Shown in pieces: positions 28,157-36,300 of a stretch of 64,000 nt of DNA. The notes beneath the pieces are model-generated. The model was not told where the DNA came from, searched no databases, and saw nothing but the letters and a program-made list of their open reading frames with translations. Position 1 is the first letter of the stretch; each line of letters begins with the position of its first letter. Made by a program: the position numbers and the translations under genes. Location: contig NZ_FOGI01000003.1 of assembly GCF_900111175.1 (NCBI RefSeq), forward strand, positions 553,116-617,115, in the 5' to 3' direction. This DNA comes from Actinokineospora terrae (GTDB taxonomy: Bacteria > Actinomycetota > Actinomycetes > Mycobacteriales > Pseudonocardiaceae).

Positions 28157-29305
28157 TCAGCGGTGGGCTTCCTTGAGCGCGTAGTCCAGGTCGGCCTGGA
28201 TGTCGTCGACGTGCTCCAGCCCAACCGACATTCGCACCACGGCCGCGTGCGGTTTGGCCGACGCCTCGACCGGGCGGTGGGTGAGCGACGCGGGGTGCTG
28301 GATGAGGGTGTCGACGCCGCCGAGGGACACGGCGTGCGTGATCAGCCGCACGGCCGCCACCGTCCGCGCGGCCTCGTCCAGGCCCGCGACCCCGAAGGCG
28401 ATCATCGCGCCGGGGCCGGACATCTGGGTGCCGACAAGAGGGCCTGACGGGAAGTGGACCCGCTGTACGTACTCGTGATCGGACAACCAGGCGGCGAGCC
28501 TCTTGGCGTTGTCCTGCTGCGTTAGGACCCGGATCGGCAGGGTCTGCAAGCCACGGTGAAGCAGGTAAGCGGCGAGCGGGTGCATCAGACCGCCGGTGAC
28601 CGCTCGCACCTGCCGCAGCTTGGTGGCCCACTCGGCGGAGGTAGCGACAACGCCGCCGATGACGTCACCGTGTCCACCGAGGTACTTGGTCGCCGAGTGC
28701 AGGACCATCGTGGCACCGTGCTCGATTGGACGCTGCAAGACCGGCGTGGCGAAGGTGTTGTCCACGATGACGGAAACACCGTTGGCTTGCGCTGCCACGG
28801 CCGTTAGGTCAACCAAGTCGAGGGTGGGGTTCGCGGGAGTCTCGACCAGGACGAGCCCGGTGTCCTTACGCAACGCAGCCGCGATGCCGTCAGCGGTCGT
28901 CCAGGTGACTGTTGTGCCTAGAAGTCCACTAGCGAGCACATGGTCCGAACCGCCGTAGAGCGGCCTCACCGCCACAACATGAGGCTTCCCCGCGGCGACG
29001 GTGGCAGTAAGACACGCAGTCAACGCTGCCATCCCGGAACCGAACGCTACGGCCTGCTCGGCCCCCTCTAACTGCGCTAACGCCGTCTCGAACCGTGCGA
29101 CGGTGGGGTTCCACAGCCGCTGGTAGACCAGCCCGCCCTCGGCAGGCGGTAGGCCACCGGTAGCGAGTGCCTCGTAGGCAGCGCCACCGGACTCGATGTC
29201 GGGGATCGGGTTGGTGGTCGACAGGTCAATCGGGGGGACATGGACGCCGAGCTTCGCGAGGTCTTCGCGCCCCGCGTGCACCGCCATGGTGGCCAGACTG
29301 TTCAT
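28157..29305 (-). CDS. Cys/Met-metabolism PLP enzyme (trans-sulfuration family)
   Basis: A 382-residue PLP enzyme of the cystathionine gamma-synthase/gamma-lyase/methionine gamma-lyase family. The PLP lysine is Lys207 (SATKYLGGHGD), with Asp182 (VDNTF) stacking at the pyridine nitrogen. YxR at 61-63 and SGMAALT are conserved. The C-terminal HPASLTHRPV region is typical of the lyases. Linkage to an AsnC regulator suggests methionine gamma-lyase or cystathionine gamma-lyase rather than a biosynthetic synthase; sequence alone does not settle this. ATG 29305 with GGAGAG ahead. Confidence 0.85.
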   Translation of the reverse strand: MNSLATMAVHAGREDLAKLGVHVPPIDLSTTNPIPDIESGGAAYEALATGGLPPAEGGLVYQRLWNPTVARFETALAQLEGAEQAVAFGSGMAALTACLTATVAAGKPHVVAVRPLYGGSDHVLASGLLGTTVTWTTADGIAAALRKDTGLVLVETPANPTLDLVDLTAVAAQANGVSVIVDNTFATPVLQRPIEHGATMVLHSATKYLGGHGDVIGGVVATSAEWATKLRQVRAVTGGLMHPLAAYLLHRGLQTLPIRVLTQQDNAKRLAAWLSDHEYVQRVHFPSGPLVGTQMSGPGAMIAFGVAGLDEAARTVAAVRLITHAVSLGGVDTLIQHPASLTHRPVEASAKPHAAVVRMSVGLEHVDDIQADLDYALKEAHR

Positions 29306-29516
29306 CCCGCACTCTCCTCAGCTCCCACCCAGAATGAGCCGTCCCCCACCCCTCCCGACCCGGCGCCGAACCCCACCACCCGATTCCCGCCTCCCGCTCT
29401 CCACCCAGTTCGGCTCCCACCCTCCACGCGCCACCCAAACCGAATCCGATTCGCCTGCCGCTCCACCTCCCGGCCTGCGGATCCGTCGATTCCCGCCTGC
29501 TTGGCCACCTGTGGAG
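29306..29516. other. Gene-free C-rich stretch upstream of element copy B
   Basis: Positions 29306-29516 hold the promoter side of the PLP gene and C-rich runs (CCCACC, CCCGCCTCCCG, CCACCC) like those beside copy A. No gene seen. Confidence 0.35.
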
Positions 29517-29688
29517 TTCACCCGGTTCAGCGACAGAAGTTATCCACATGTGGATCTTGTTCGGGATGCTATCAAGATCGACTGTCGGGGGGTGCCGGTA
29601 GGCTGGGGCCTGGGACGCCCCCCGGTGAGGGTGGGGGCTGGGCAGGGTCGGGACCGCGTGCGCGCGAGGCGGCTGGGGCGGGATAAGT
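29517..29688 (+). repeat. Dispersed intergenic element, copy B
   Basis: Same element as 21561-21732 and 34830-34999, here on the + strand. It contains GTTATCCACATGTGGATC, the GATCTTG/CAAGATC inverted repeat, GGGGGGTGCCGGTAGGCTGG, GGGACGCCCCCCGGTGAGGG and CGCGTGCGCGCGAGG. It is followed by two GGGGTAAGNGGC-like units that match the minisatellite tail of copy C. From 29689 to 29882 nothing gene-like is seen. Confidence 0.78.
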
Positions 29689-29882
29689 GGCTTGTGCGGG
29701 GTAAGAGGCTCGCACCGGGGACACAGCCAGTAGCGGGGTTGAGGTCGGCGTCAGAGGTGGAGCGCGCCGAGTCGGGAAGAGGGTGATGGGCCGGTGTGGG
29801 GCGAGCAGTCGAGGGGCTCGTAGCGCTGGGGGGACGCCAGGCAAGGGGGGCGGCGGCCGGAGGGGGGTGAAAGGGATTCTGG

Positions 29883-30509
29883 TTAGGACGGTCGTGGGGG
29901 TTCGTGGGTGGCCACCAGGTTCTCGATGATCGTTCGCGTTTGGTCGAGGGTGTCCTGGTGTCCGGTGTGCGAGAGGCGGAACGCGAGGCGGGTGAGGACG
30001 TCGGCGAGGGTGGTGCACTGGAGGAGCGTTGTGCGGAGGGCGGGGGTGTCGGGGAAGGCGAAGTGGCGGACCAGGAGGGTGGCGAACGCCTCGGACAGGG
30101 GGTCCCTGGTGTCGTCGGCGGGTTCCAGTTCGCCCGCGGCCAGGCCCGCGCCGCTGATGGCGCGGAAGCCTTCCTCGGTGCGGCACATGTCCACATAGAC
30201 CGCGTAGGCCCGGTCCAGCGCGGCGCGCCACGTGCGGACGGGTGTGGGGTCGGCGAGGACGCGGTCGCGGAAGCGGCGGGTGTTGCGGTCGACGACGGCG
30301 CGCATGACGGCGGTCTTGTCGGGGAAGTAGCGGTAGACCGATCCGATCGAGACGGTGGCGGCCTTGGCTATGTCCGCTGTGGTGGTGGCGGCGTAACCCT
30401 TGCCTGCGACGACCCTGGCCGCGGCGTCGAGGATCCGCTCGATCTGGCGGCTGGCCCGATACTGGGTGGGCGTGCGCCGGACCCGGTAGGGGGAGTCTGG
30501 AACGGTCAC
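29883..30509 (-). CDS. TetR-family transcriptional regulator
   Basis: A 208-residue TetR protein. The HTH reads ILDAAARVVAGKGYAATTTADIAKAATVSIGSVYRYFPDKTAVM, followed by a helical ligand domain. GTG 30509 is chosen because the preceding in-frame sequence overlaps the start of the divergent HIT gene. Only about 50 bases separate the two starts, so they may share an operator. Target and ligand unknown. Confidence 0.88.
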   Translation of the reverse strand: MTVPDSPYRVRRTPTQYRASRQIERILDAAARVVAGKGYAATTTADIAKAATVSIGSVYRYFPDKTAVMRAVVDRNTRRFRDRVLADPTPVRTWRAALDRAYAVYVDMCRTEEGFRAISGAGLAAGELEPADDTRDPLSEAFATLLVRHFAFPDTPALRTTLLQCTTLADVLTRLAFRLSHTGHQDTLDQTRTIIENLVATHEPPRPS

Positions 30510-30561
30510 GCGGCCATTGTGCCCAGATGGATTCGGACGTTCGGCCCAGGTGGAGGAATCC

Positions 30562-30990
30562 TTGTCGGAAACATGCGTGTTCTGCCGAATCATCGCGGGC
30601 GAACTCGAGGCCGTCATGGTCTACGAGGACACTGACGTGGTCGCCTTCCTCGACCACCGCCCGCTCTTCCGCGGGCACGTCCTGCTCGTCCCGCGCACGC
30701 ACGTGACCGTCCTCAGCGACCTGCCAGCCGAGCAGCTCGTGCCGTTCTTCGGCGCGGCGCAGCGGCTGGAGCGGGCGGTCGAGGACGGGCTCGGCGCGGA
30801 CGGGTCGCTGGTGCTGATCAACAACATCGTCAGCCAGTCGGTGCCGCACCTGCACCTGCACGTGATCCCGCGGCACCGCAAGGACGGCCTGCGGTTCTGG
30901 CTCGGCCCGCGCCACCCCTACGACGCCGAGCACCCGGCCGAGTCGTACGCGGCCAGGATCCGCGATCAGCTGGGGTATAACGGTCAGTAG
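30562..30990 (+). CDS. HIT-family nucleotide hydrolase/transferase
   Basis: A 142-residue histidine-triad protein. The N-terminal CVFCRIIAGELEA has a zinc-type CxxC, and the active site HLHLHVIPR is present with LINNIVSQSVPHLHLH just before. It resembles AP4A phosphorylase-like or HINT-type hydrolases. TTG 30562 with GGAGG six bases ahead is preferred to an upstream start that lacks a ribosome binding site. Confidence 0.88.
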   Translation: MSETCVFCRIIAGELEAVMVYEDTDVVAFLDHRPLFRGHVLLVPRTHVTVLSDLPAEQLVPFFGAAQRLERAVEDGLGADGSLVLINNIVSQSVPHLHLHVIPRHRKDGLRFWLGPRHPYDAEHPAESYAARIRDQLGYNGQ

Positions 30991-31013
30991 CGCGTCGACC
31001 CCAGGGAGCGGCG

Positions 31014-31643
31014 ATGGACCCGGCCGAGCGGTTCACCCACCTCATCTCGCCCACCTCGGTCCCGCACCTGACCGAGGTGCTCGCCCGCTGGCTCTGGGAC
31101 GGCCACCAGGCCGCCGCCGACCTGCAGCACCTGCGCGAGGACGACGAGCGCGGCACGTGGGCGAACCCGGTCAGCTACGGCACCGACCGCTACCAGTACC
31201 TGGTGAACACGGCTGACTCGCTGCGCACCGAGGTCGACGGCATCGAGCCGGACCGCGGCTTCCAGTCGCTGCTGCTCAAGCTCCCGCACGCGGCGATCTA
31301 CCCGCTCAGCGCCCCATCCGGCCCGCACGGCCCGATGGGCACCGCCAGCGACCTGCGCCGGGAGCTGCTCGGCGAGGGCGAGCCGCAGGAACTGGCCCTG
31401 CTGAGCAGGCGCGAGCTGTGGGTGGACGGCCGCGACCTGGTCCTGCTCCCCTGGCAGGGCAACGAGGACGCGGGCCTGATCGGGCTCTGGGCGGGCATGG
31501 GCGTCACCCGCAAGGGCGACGGCACCCGGGTCACCTGGGACTGGCTGGTCGAACTGGACCTGACCGCGGGCGAGGGCCAGGCCACCCTGTTCCCCACCAC
31601 ACCGCGCCGCCCGAATCCGCACACCCGCCGCGACCTGGCCTGA
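31014..31643 (+). CDS. Hypothetical protein
   Basis: A 209-residue soluble protein 23 bases after the HIT gene, probably co-transcribed. Notable parts are LARWLWDGHQAAADLQHLREDDERG, a central SDLRRELLGEGEPQELALLSRRELWV and a C-terminal tryptophan-containing block (LIGLWAGMGVTRKGD, VTWDWLVELDL). No signal peptide or membrane helix. Family not recognised. Confidence 0.65.
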   Translation: MDPAERFTHLISPTSVPHLTEVLARWLWDGHQAAADLQHLREDDERGTWANPVSYGTDRYQYLVNTADSLRTEVDGIEPDRGFQSLLLKLPHAAIYPLSAPSGPHGPMGTASDLRRELLGEGEPQELALLSRRELWVDGRDLVLLPWQGNEDAGLIGLWAGMGVTRKGDGTRVTWDWLVELDLTAGEGQATLFPTTPRRPNPHTRRDLA

Positions 31644-31732
31644 CCCGCCGCACCCTCGGCCTGCGGGGGCGCGATCGCGGGCGGTAGGCGAGGATGGCGC
31701 GGTCGCTGTCGTCGTAGGTGGGAGTCCGGTCG

Positions 31733-32680
31733 GTGCCGCGTGAGCCTTTCGACCCGCCCCGGTTGACCATGGCGCGGCGGCTGGCCGGGAACGGGGTCGG
31801 TGAGCTGTCCGAGCGGGTCGGGGCCGATGTCGAGGCGTTCGAGCTCGGGCAGGTGCACCCCGGCGCCGACGTCCAGCGGGAGTTGGCGCGGGCGCTCGAC
31901 GTGCCGGTGGCGTTCTTCCAGCCGGGTAGGCCGCGGCTGCACCTCGACCTCGCCCGCACGTCCCTGCCGCGTGGTGCCGAGCAGACGGCCGCGGCGGTGG
32001 AGTTGTTGTGGGAGGTGCTGTGCGAGGTGCGGCAGCACGTCGACCTCCCGGTCGCCCGGTTCGGTCCGCCGACGTTCCCGACCGCGCTCGCGCGCCGGGT
32101 CCGGGCGGCGTGGGGCGTGGACGCCGGGCCGCTGCCGAACCTCATCGGCCACCTGGAGGACCAGGGGGTGCTGGTCGCCCTGGTGCCGCAGACGTCGTGC
32201 GCCGCGGACCTGCCCGGCAACACCGTGATCGGCGTGGTCGCAACGATGTCGCTGGTGGAGCGGCGGTGGGCTGTCGCCGAGCAGTTCGGGCACCTGTTGT
32301 CGGGCTCGGGCCATGCGTCGGCAACGGCGTTCGCCGCGGAGCTGTTGATGCCCGCGGACGCGTTGGCTTGCGCGGGTCGTGATCCCGTTGAGGTCGCGGC
32401 CCGGTTCGGCGTGCCCGTCGACCGTCTGACCAGGCGCGCGCGGGCACTGGGGATCCGGCTTCGCACCGTTGCCGGGGACGGGGGCGTTGCTGAAGACAGT
32501 GGCGTTGCGGATGGTGGCGCTGCCGATGCGCCCGAGGCGCTGCTTGAGGCAACGCGGATGGCCTTCGCCGATCCGGTGCCCGAGTTGGCGGCCGCGTTGC
32601 GCGTGCGACCCCGGGCCATCGCCGGGTTGCTCGGCGTTGTCCCAGCGACAGTGGGACGCCACCTCACCGCCGTGCGCTAA
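31733..32680 (+). CDS. XRE-type/IrrE-like protein with degenerate peptidase motif
   Basis: A 315-residue protein of the ImmA/IrrE-fused XRE class. The N-terminus resembles an HTH_3 domain (PPRLTMARRLAGNGVGELSERVGADVEAFELGQVHPGADVQRELARALDVPVAFF). The middle fits the IrrE metallopeptidase domain, but where HExxH is expected it reads AEQFGHLL, so two zinc ligands look lost. A WHG-like C-terminal segment (MPADALA, VAARFGVPVDRLTRRARALGI) follows, then an extra helical tail. GTG 31733 has GGGAG eight bases ahead. Probably a DNA-binding repressor that has lost proteolysis, or a decaying toxin-antitoxin or phage-derived relic. Confidence 0.65.
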   Translation: MPREPFDPPRLTMARRLAGNGVGELSERVGADVEAFELGQVHPGADVQRELARALDVPVAFFQPGRPRLHLDLARTSLPRGAEQTAAAVELLWEVLCEVRQHVDLPVARFGPPTFPTALARRVRAAWGVDAGPLPNLIGHLEDQGVLVALVPQTSCAADLPGNTVIGVVATMSLVERRWAVAEQFGHLLSGSGHASATAFAAELLMPADALACAGRDPVEVAARFGVPVDRLTRRARALGIRLRTVAGDGGVAEDSGVADGGAADAPEALLEATRMAFADPVPELAAALRVRPRAIAGLLGVVPATVGRHLTAVR

Positions 32681-32790
32681 TTCGCCGCGAACACCGGCAC
32701 GCACCGTCGCGGCTCGGCTACCGTCCGTTGGAGCGGTGGCGGAAATGCGGACGTCCGGGTACTTGCTTTCCGCCCCCGCACCGGACACAT

Positions 32791-32819
32791 TGGTTCAGAC
32801 CACTTAATGGTTCAGACCA
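32791..32819. promoter_or_regulatory. Tandem TGGT-N4-ACCA operator-like sites
   Basis: TGGTTCAGACCA occurs at 32791-32802 and again at 32808-32819, 17 bases apart, 13 bases before the ATG of the SMP-30-like gene. Each copy is an inverted repeat TGGT/ACCA, the shape recognised by FadR/VanR-type GntR regulators, which often control sugar-acid genes. No GntR gene is in the window, so a regulator acting in trans is inferred. Confidence 0.5.
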
Positions 32820-32831
32820 CCAGGGGGCGAG

Positions 32832-33659
32832 ATGGCGATGATCAGGCCGACCGAGCTGACCGCCGGGATGTGCGTCGGGCTGCTGGGCAGACGCGTCGCC
32901 GGACCGCACTGGACCGGTCGCCAACTGTCCTGGGTGGACACCCGCGCCGACTTGGGGCACCCGGACGGCGGCGCGCAACTGGGCGGCAGCGTGCAACTGG
33001 GCCGGATGACCCCGCTCGGCCCCCGGCACGTGGCGACGCTGGTGCTCGACGGGCGGGTCACCGGTGCCGTGCCTGCCGAGGGCGGCTGGGTGGTCGGCGG
33101 CGACCCCGCGTTCCTGCGCCGTGACGGGCGGGTCGTCGCGCTGGACCTGCCGACGTGCGACGGGATCTGGTGCGACCCGGCCGGGCGGCTGTGGCTCGAC
33201 ACCGGGCACGCGCTGGCCAGGGTCGACCTCGGCGGCCGCGTGTGCACCGTGCTCGACGGCCCGACCGACGCGCTGGCCTGGAGTCCCGACACCCGCACCC
33301 TCTACCGGGTGTGCGACGGCGGGCTGGTCGCCCACGAGTTCGACCTCGCCAACGGCACGACCGGCGCGGCGCGGCGGCTGGTGTCGTCGGCGCGCGGGGT
33401 CACCACCGATGTCGACGGGTTCGCCTGGGTGGCGGGCGGGAACACCGTGCGGCGGGTGGACCACACCGGTGTCGCGTACACGATCGTCCGGCTGACGGAC
33501 GCGGTGGCGATCGGCTGCTGCTTCGCCGGGTCGACCCTGTTGATCACCACCGCGGACGGCACCGTGCACGCCTGCGCGCCCGGCACGACCGGGGCGCCCT
33601 CGGTGCGCTGGACGGGCCTGCCCGGACGGGGCAGGACGGACGCGCCCGCGTTCCCCTGA
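32832..33659 (+). CDS. SMP-30/gluconolactonase-like beta-propeller protein
   Basis: A 275-residue protein with the repeat pattern of a six-bladed propeller of the SMP-30/gluconolactonase/LRE type. Examples are ICDGIWCDPAGRLWLDTG-like, LAWSPDTRTLYRVCDGGL, ARGVTTDVDGFAWVAGGNTVRRVD and CCFAGSTLLITTADG. Acidic residues at blade centres could bind a metal. A GGGGCGAG ribosome site precedes ATG 32832. The substrate is unknown; the tandem TGGT-N4-ACCA operators support a sugar-lactone role. Confidence 0.75.
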   Translation: MAMIRPTELTAGMCVGLLGRRVAGPHWTGRQLSWVDTRADLGHPDGGAQLGGSVQLGRMTPLGPRHVATLVLDGRVTGAVPAEGGWVVGGDPAFLRRDGRVVALDLPTCDGIWCDPAGRLWLDTGHALARVDLGGRVCTVLDGPTDALAWSPDTRTLYRVCDGGLVAHEFDLANGTTGAARRLVSSARGVTTDVDGFAWVAGGNTVRRVDHTGVAYTIVRLTDAVAIGCCFAGSTLLITTADGTVHACAPGTTGAPSVRWTGLPGRGRTDAPAFP

Positions 33660-33762
33660 CCAGACCAGGGTGATCACCGACCGCTGCGGCCGGTTCGTAT
33701 GTTCGAGCGAATCCGCTTGATCGGTCTACAACTCGACGGCGCCAACAGGTACCCACCTAGGT

Positions 33763-34737
33763 GTGGACACTGCAGCGCGTTGGCGCGCGCCCGCCATCAT
33801 CCTCGGGGTGGCCGCGCTCGCTCCCCTCGCGGCAGGCCTCGTGCTCGGCTGGGCGAACTGGGTGACGGTGCCGGTCACGCTGGTCGCGCTCGGCATCGCC
33901 GGACTGGTCGTCAAGCAGGTGCTGTTCTACCGCGAGCAACGCGAACTGCGCGCGGCGGCGGTCCGGGAACGCGCCAAGCCCGCGCCGGAACCGACCCCGC
34001 ACGCCGAGCACCACGTGCCCGCGATCCCGGTGGACAGCGCGGAGCCGTACTACCGGTTCGTCCTCACGTGCACGGTGTGCTGGCAGCCGAACGCGAGCCT
34101 GCCGCAGCACGGGAACCTGCGCGGGCTGGCGGTGCACTCGATCCTGGAGCGCGCGCGGTCGGTCACGGTGACCGGGTCGCCGACCGAGACCGAGGTGGTC
34201 CAGACCCGGCTGGCGGCGGAGTTGGGGGCGATGGCGCCGGACCGGTCGGGCCAGATCATCGCGTGGGCGGAGAACGTCGGGCTGGCCGTGCCGGAGGAGG
34301 ACGCGCGGCGGCTGGACCGGCTGACGGAGCTGCGCAAGGAGAAGCAGGTCCGCCACCACGAGCAGGAACTCGAGCAGCGCACCCGCGCGTACCTGGCCGA
34401 CGAGATCCTCACCGACCCCGGCACCGCCGTCGTCTGGTGGCTGGCCCGGCACCCGGAGCAGGTCAAGGAAGCCGCCGACCTCATCCCCACCTTCGCCAAG
34501 ATCACCGCGGCCGTCACCAAGACCGAAATAGCCCCCCAGTACGCCGAACGCCTCGACGAACGCCCCACCCTGAGCGCTGTCGGCTGGCCCCGCCTCAGCG
34601 GAACGTCCGAAGAGGACAGACGAGCCCTACCGGTGTCGGACGCGCCGGAGCAGCCGCTGTGGCCGCGCGGGAGCCGCGACCACGGGGATTTCGATGAGCC
34701 GGAGGATGGCGGGAGCAGCAGTTCCTCGGCTCGGTGA
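33763..34737 (+). CDS. Membrane-anchored hypothetical protein
   Basis: A 324-residue protein. Two adjacent hydrophobic helices lie near the N-terminus (APAIILGVAALAPLAAGLVLGWA and VTVPVTLVALGIAGLVVKQVLF), followed by a cytoplasmic part with a zinc-like CTVCW motif and long charged helices (RLTELRKEKQVRHHEQELEQRTRAYLADEIL). The tail is acidic and serine-rich. GTG 33763. Not recognised; perhaps a phage- or plasmid-type accessory protein, given the flanking repeats. Confidence 0.65.
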   Translation: MDTAARWRAPAIILGVAALAPLAAGLVLGWANWVTVPVTLVALGIAGLVVKQVLFYREQRELRAAAVRERAKPAPEPTPHAEHHVPAIPVDSAEPYYRFVLTCTVCWQPNASLPQHGNLRGLAVHSILERARSVTVTGSPTETEVVQTRLAAELGAMAPDRSGQIIAWAENVGLAVPEEDARRLDRLTELRKEKQVRHHEQELEQRTRAYLADEILTDPGTAVVWWLARHPEQVKEAADLIPTFAKITAAVTKTEIAPQYAERLDERPTLSAVGWPRLSGTSEEDRRALPVSDAPEQPLWPRGSRDHGDFDEPEDGGSSSSSAR

Positions 34738-34829
34738 TCTTGGGTTTTGGCCGACTTGGGGTTTGGGGCGGGCTCGCTGTTGGGGGCTTGGCGCTGAGCT
34801 GGGGGTTCTTGGGGTTGGGAGCGTGGGGT
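34738..34829. other. Short G-rich stretch before element copy C
   Basis: G/T-rich sequence (GGGTTTTGG, GGGGTTTGGGG, GGGGTTGGGAG) with no gene, leading directly into the dispersed element. Confidence 0.3.
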
Positions 34830-34999
34830 TTCACCCGGTTCAGGGACAGAAGTTATCCACATCTGGATCTTCGGCAGCCTGTTTCAAGATCGTCTGTCGG
34901 TGGGTGCCGATAGACTGGCACTGGGACGCCCCCCGGTGTGGGTGGGGGCTGGGCAGGGTCGGGACCGCGTGCGCGCGAGGCGGCTGGGGTGGGGTAAGC
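34830..34999 (+). repeat. Dispersed intergenic element, copy C
   Basis: Third copy of the element at 21561 and 29517. The DnaA-box-like TTATCCACA is kept, but the palindrome is broken (ATCCACATCTGGAT). GATCTTC pairs with CAAGATC less perfectly than in copies A and B. GGGTGCCGATAGACTGG, GGGACGCCCCCCGG and CGCGTGCGCGCGAGG are kept. The copy continues without a break into the minisatellite at 35000-35690. Confidence 0.78.
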
Positions 35000-35690
35000 A
35001 GGCGGGGTGGCGGGTAAGGGGCTCGCGCGGGGTTAGCGCCGGTGGCGAGATGGGCGGCCCGCGGGGCAAGCGGTCGTCATCGGGGCAAGCAGCGAGATAG
35101 GCGGCGAGTGGCGAGGTAGTGGCCGGCATCGGGGTAAGTGGCAGCTGGCGGGATAAGCGGTCCCGGCGAGGCAATAGGCCGATGGCGGGACAAAAAGCGA
35201 CTCAGGGCGATTGGCCAACATCGCGGCAAAAGGCCAAGAGCGGGGTAGGGGCCAGCGCGAGGTAAGAAGCCGATGTCGAGGGCAAGCGGCCGATGGCGGG
35301 ACAGGCGGCTGGCGTCGGGGTAAGTGCCGGTGGCGGCATAGAGACCAACGCGGGACAGAAATCAACGTCGAGGGTAGGCGGCTGATGGCGGGGTTGGGCG
35401 TCGAGGCAAGCGGCAAAGGGGCGGCCGATGCTGAGTAAGAGGCCAGCGTCGGACAAGAGGCCAGCGGCGAGATGAGCCACTAGAAGCCGGAAGCGTGCCA
35501 GGGGACGCTGCGGGGGCAAGAAGCTGGCATCGGGGCAATGTGCCGGGCAGGGATAGAAGGCCGCAACGGAGACAAGAGACCGGCGGCGGGGTAGAAGCCG
35601 ACGCGAGGCTAGAGGTGCGGGGCCGTGCGGGGCAGGGGCAAGTGGACGGTGGCGGGCTAGTGCGGCGTAAGAGGCCGATGCGGGCCTGAC
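35000..35690 (+). repeat. Degenerate tandem repeat (about 18-20 bp unit)
   Basis: About 690 bases made of roughly 35 decayed units close to GGGGTAAGNGGCCGATGGC, with TAAG, CAAG, TAGG and ATAG variants at the same place in the unit. Clear examples are GGGGTAAGTGGCAGCTGGC, GGGATAAGCGGTCCCGGCG and GGGCAAGCGGCCGATGGC. There is no constant spacer pattern and no open frame that respects the unit, so it is not CRISPR and not a protein repeat. The units begin inside the dispersed element, so the array looks like its expanded tail. Confidence 0.65.
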
Positions 35691-36129
35691 GCAGTGTGGG
35701 TCAGGGCTCGTTGCCGGAGCTTGAAGGTCCGGCGAGTGAGCGAGCTGGAGGCTGGGTGGGGTCCACTGTCGCCCGGGGGGCACAGGACGAGGGCCAGGAA
35801 TGTGGCCGCGCGGACACCAAGCCGGAGGAAGGCGCGGCTAGGTGTGCCTGTCCGCGGGGGCCCGGGAGAGGGCCTAGATGCGTGACAGGCCCCGGTGTCG
35901 GCTCCACCCGACCTCCGGGGCCCGCCGTCCCCATCGCGCGAGGGCGCGGTGCGCGGTGTCCCGGCCGCGGCGACCGCAGAGGCGATGCGGACGGACGGTG
36001 ATCCGCTGCCGACCCTGCACGGCGCGGTCCACCGTTCCGACGGCAATGGTCCCCGGTTCTGGGGTTCGCGGCAACGACGTCCATCACTTAGCGGTCATCA
36101 AAATTCTTAACTCACCGGGCGCGAGCGAT
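35691..36129. other. Gene-free stretch, nothing recognised
   Basis: No reading frame here has convincing codon use or a start signal. The last 30 bases (AAAATTCTTAACTC) are unusually AT-rich and probably belong to a promoter for the transcript proposed next. Confidence 0.35.
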
Positions 36130-36240
36130 CGACTACACTCTTTCGGCGCAGCGGGGGAGCCACCCGGCGCGGTCGAACCGGACGTACCGGGCGCAACCGG
36201 GGCACTGCGGGCGGTCAGGGCAGTCGCGCATCCCACAAAC
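36130..36240 (+). ncRNA. Possible orphan c-di-AMP (ydaO-type) riboswitch-like RNA
   Basis: After a promoter-like TACACT (36133-36138) the sequence reads GGCGCAGCGGGGGAGCCACC, then GGTCGAACCGG, then GGTCAGGGCAGTCGCG. These resemble, in order, the conserved GCGGGGGA-CCA, GGGTGAATC and GTCAGCTAACC-like blocks of actinobacterial ydaO/c-di-AMP riboswitches. The third block is poor. Normally such an element precedes an rpf or cell-wall hydrolase gene; here the next gene (LysR) is convergent. It could be a decayed leader left after gene loss. Tentative. Confidence 0.3.
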
Positions 36241-36268
36241 AAGCCTTTGCTGCGTTAAGGCCCGATCG

Positions 36269-36280
36269 GGTGACGTCACC
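36269..36280. promoter_or_regulatory. Perfect 12-bp palindrome GGTGACGTCACC
   Basis: A 12-base palindrome 20 bases beyond the LysR stop. It may be part of a terminator or a regulator site; weak evidence for either. Confidence 0.3.
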
Positions 36281-36300
36281 GCGCCCCGACCATCCGGGGG

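Noticed and set aside
33695..33720. LexA/SOS box (GTATGTTCGA) ahead of the 33763 gene
   Set aside because: Only the right half fits; the left half reads GGTTC instead of CGAAC.
35000..35690. CRISPR array
   Set aside because: Unit copies vary throughout, there is no constant repeat with unique spacers, and no cas gene is present.
35690..36120. RNase P RNA, suggested by G-rich helices and paired motifs
   Set aside because: The invariant GAGGAAAGTC core and other conserved regions are missing.
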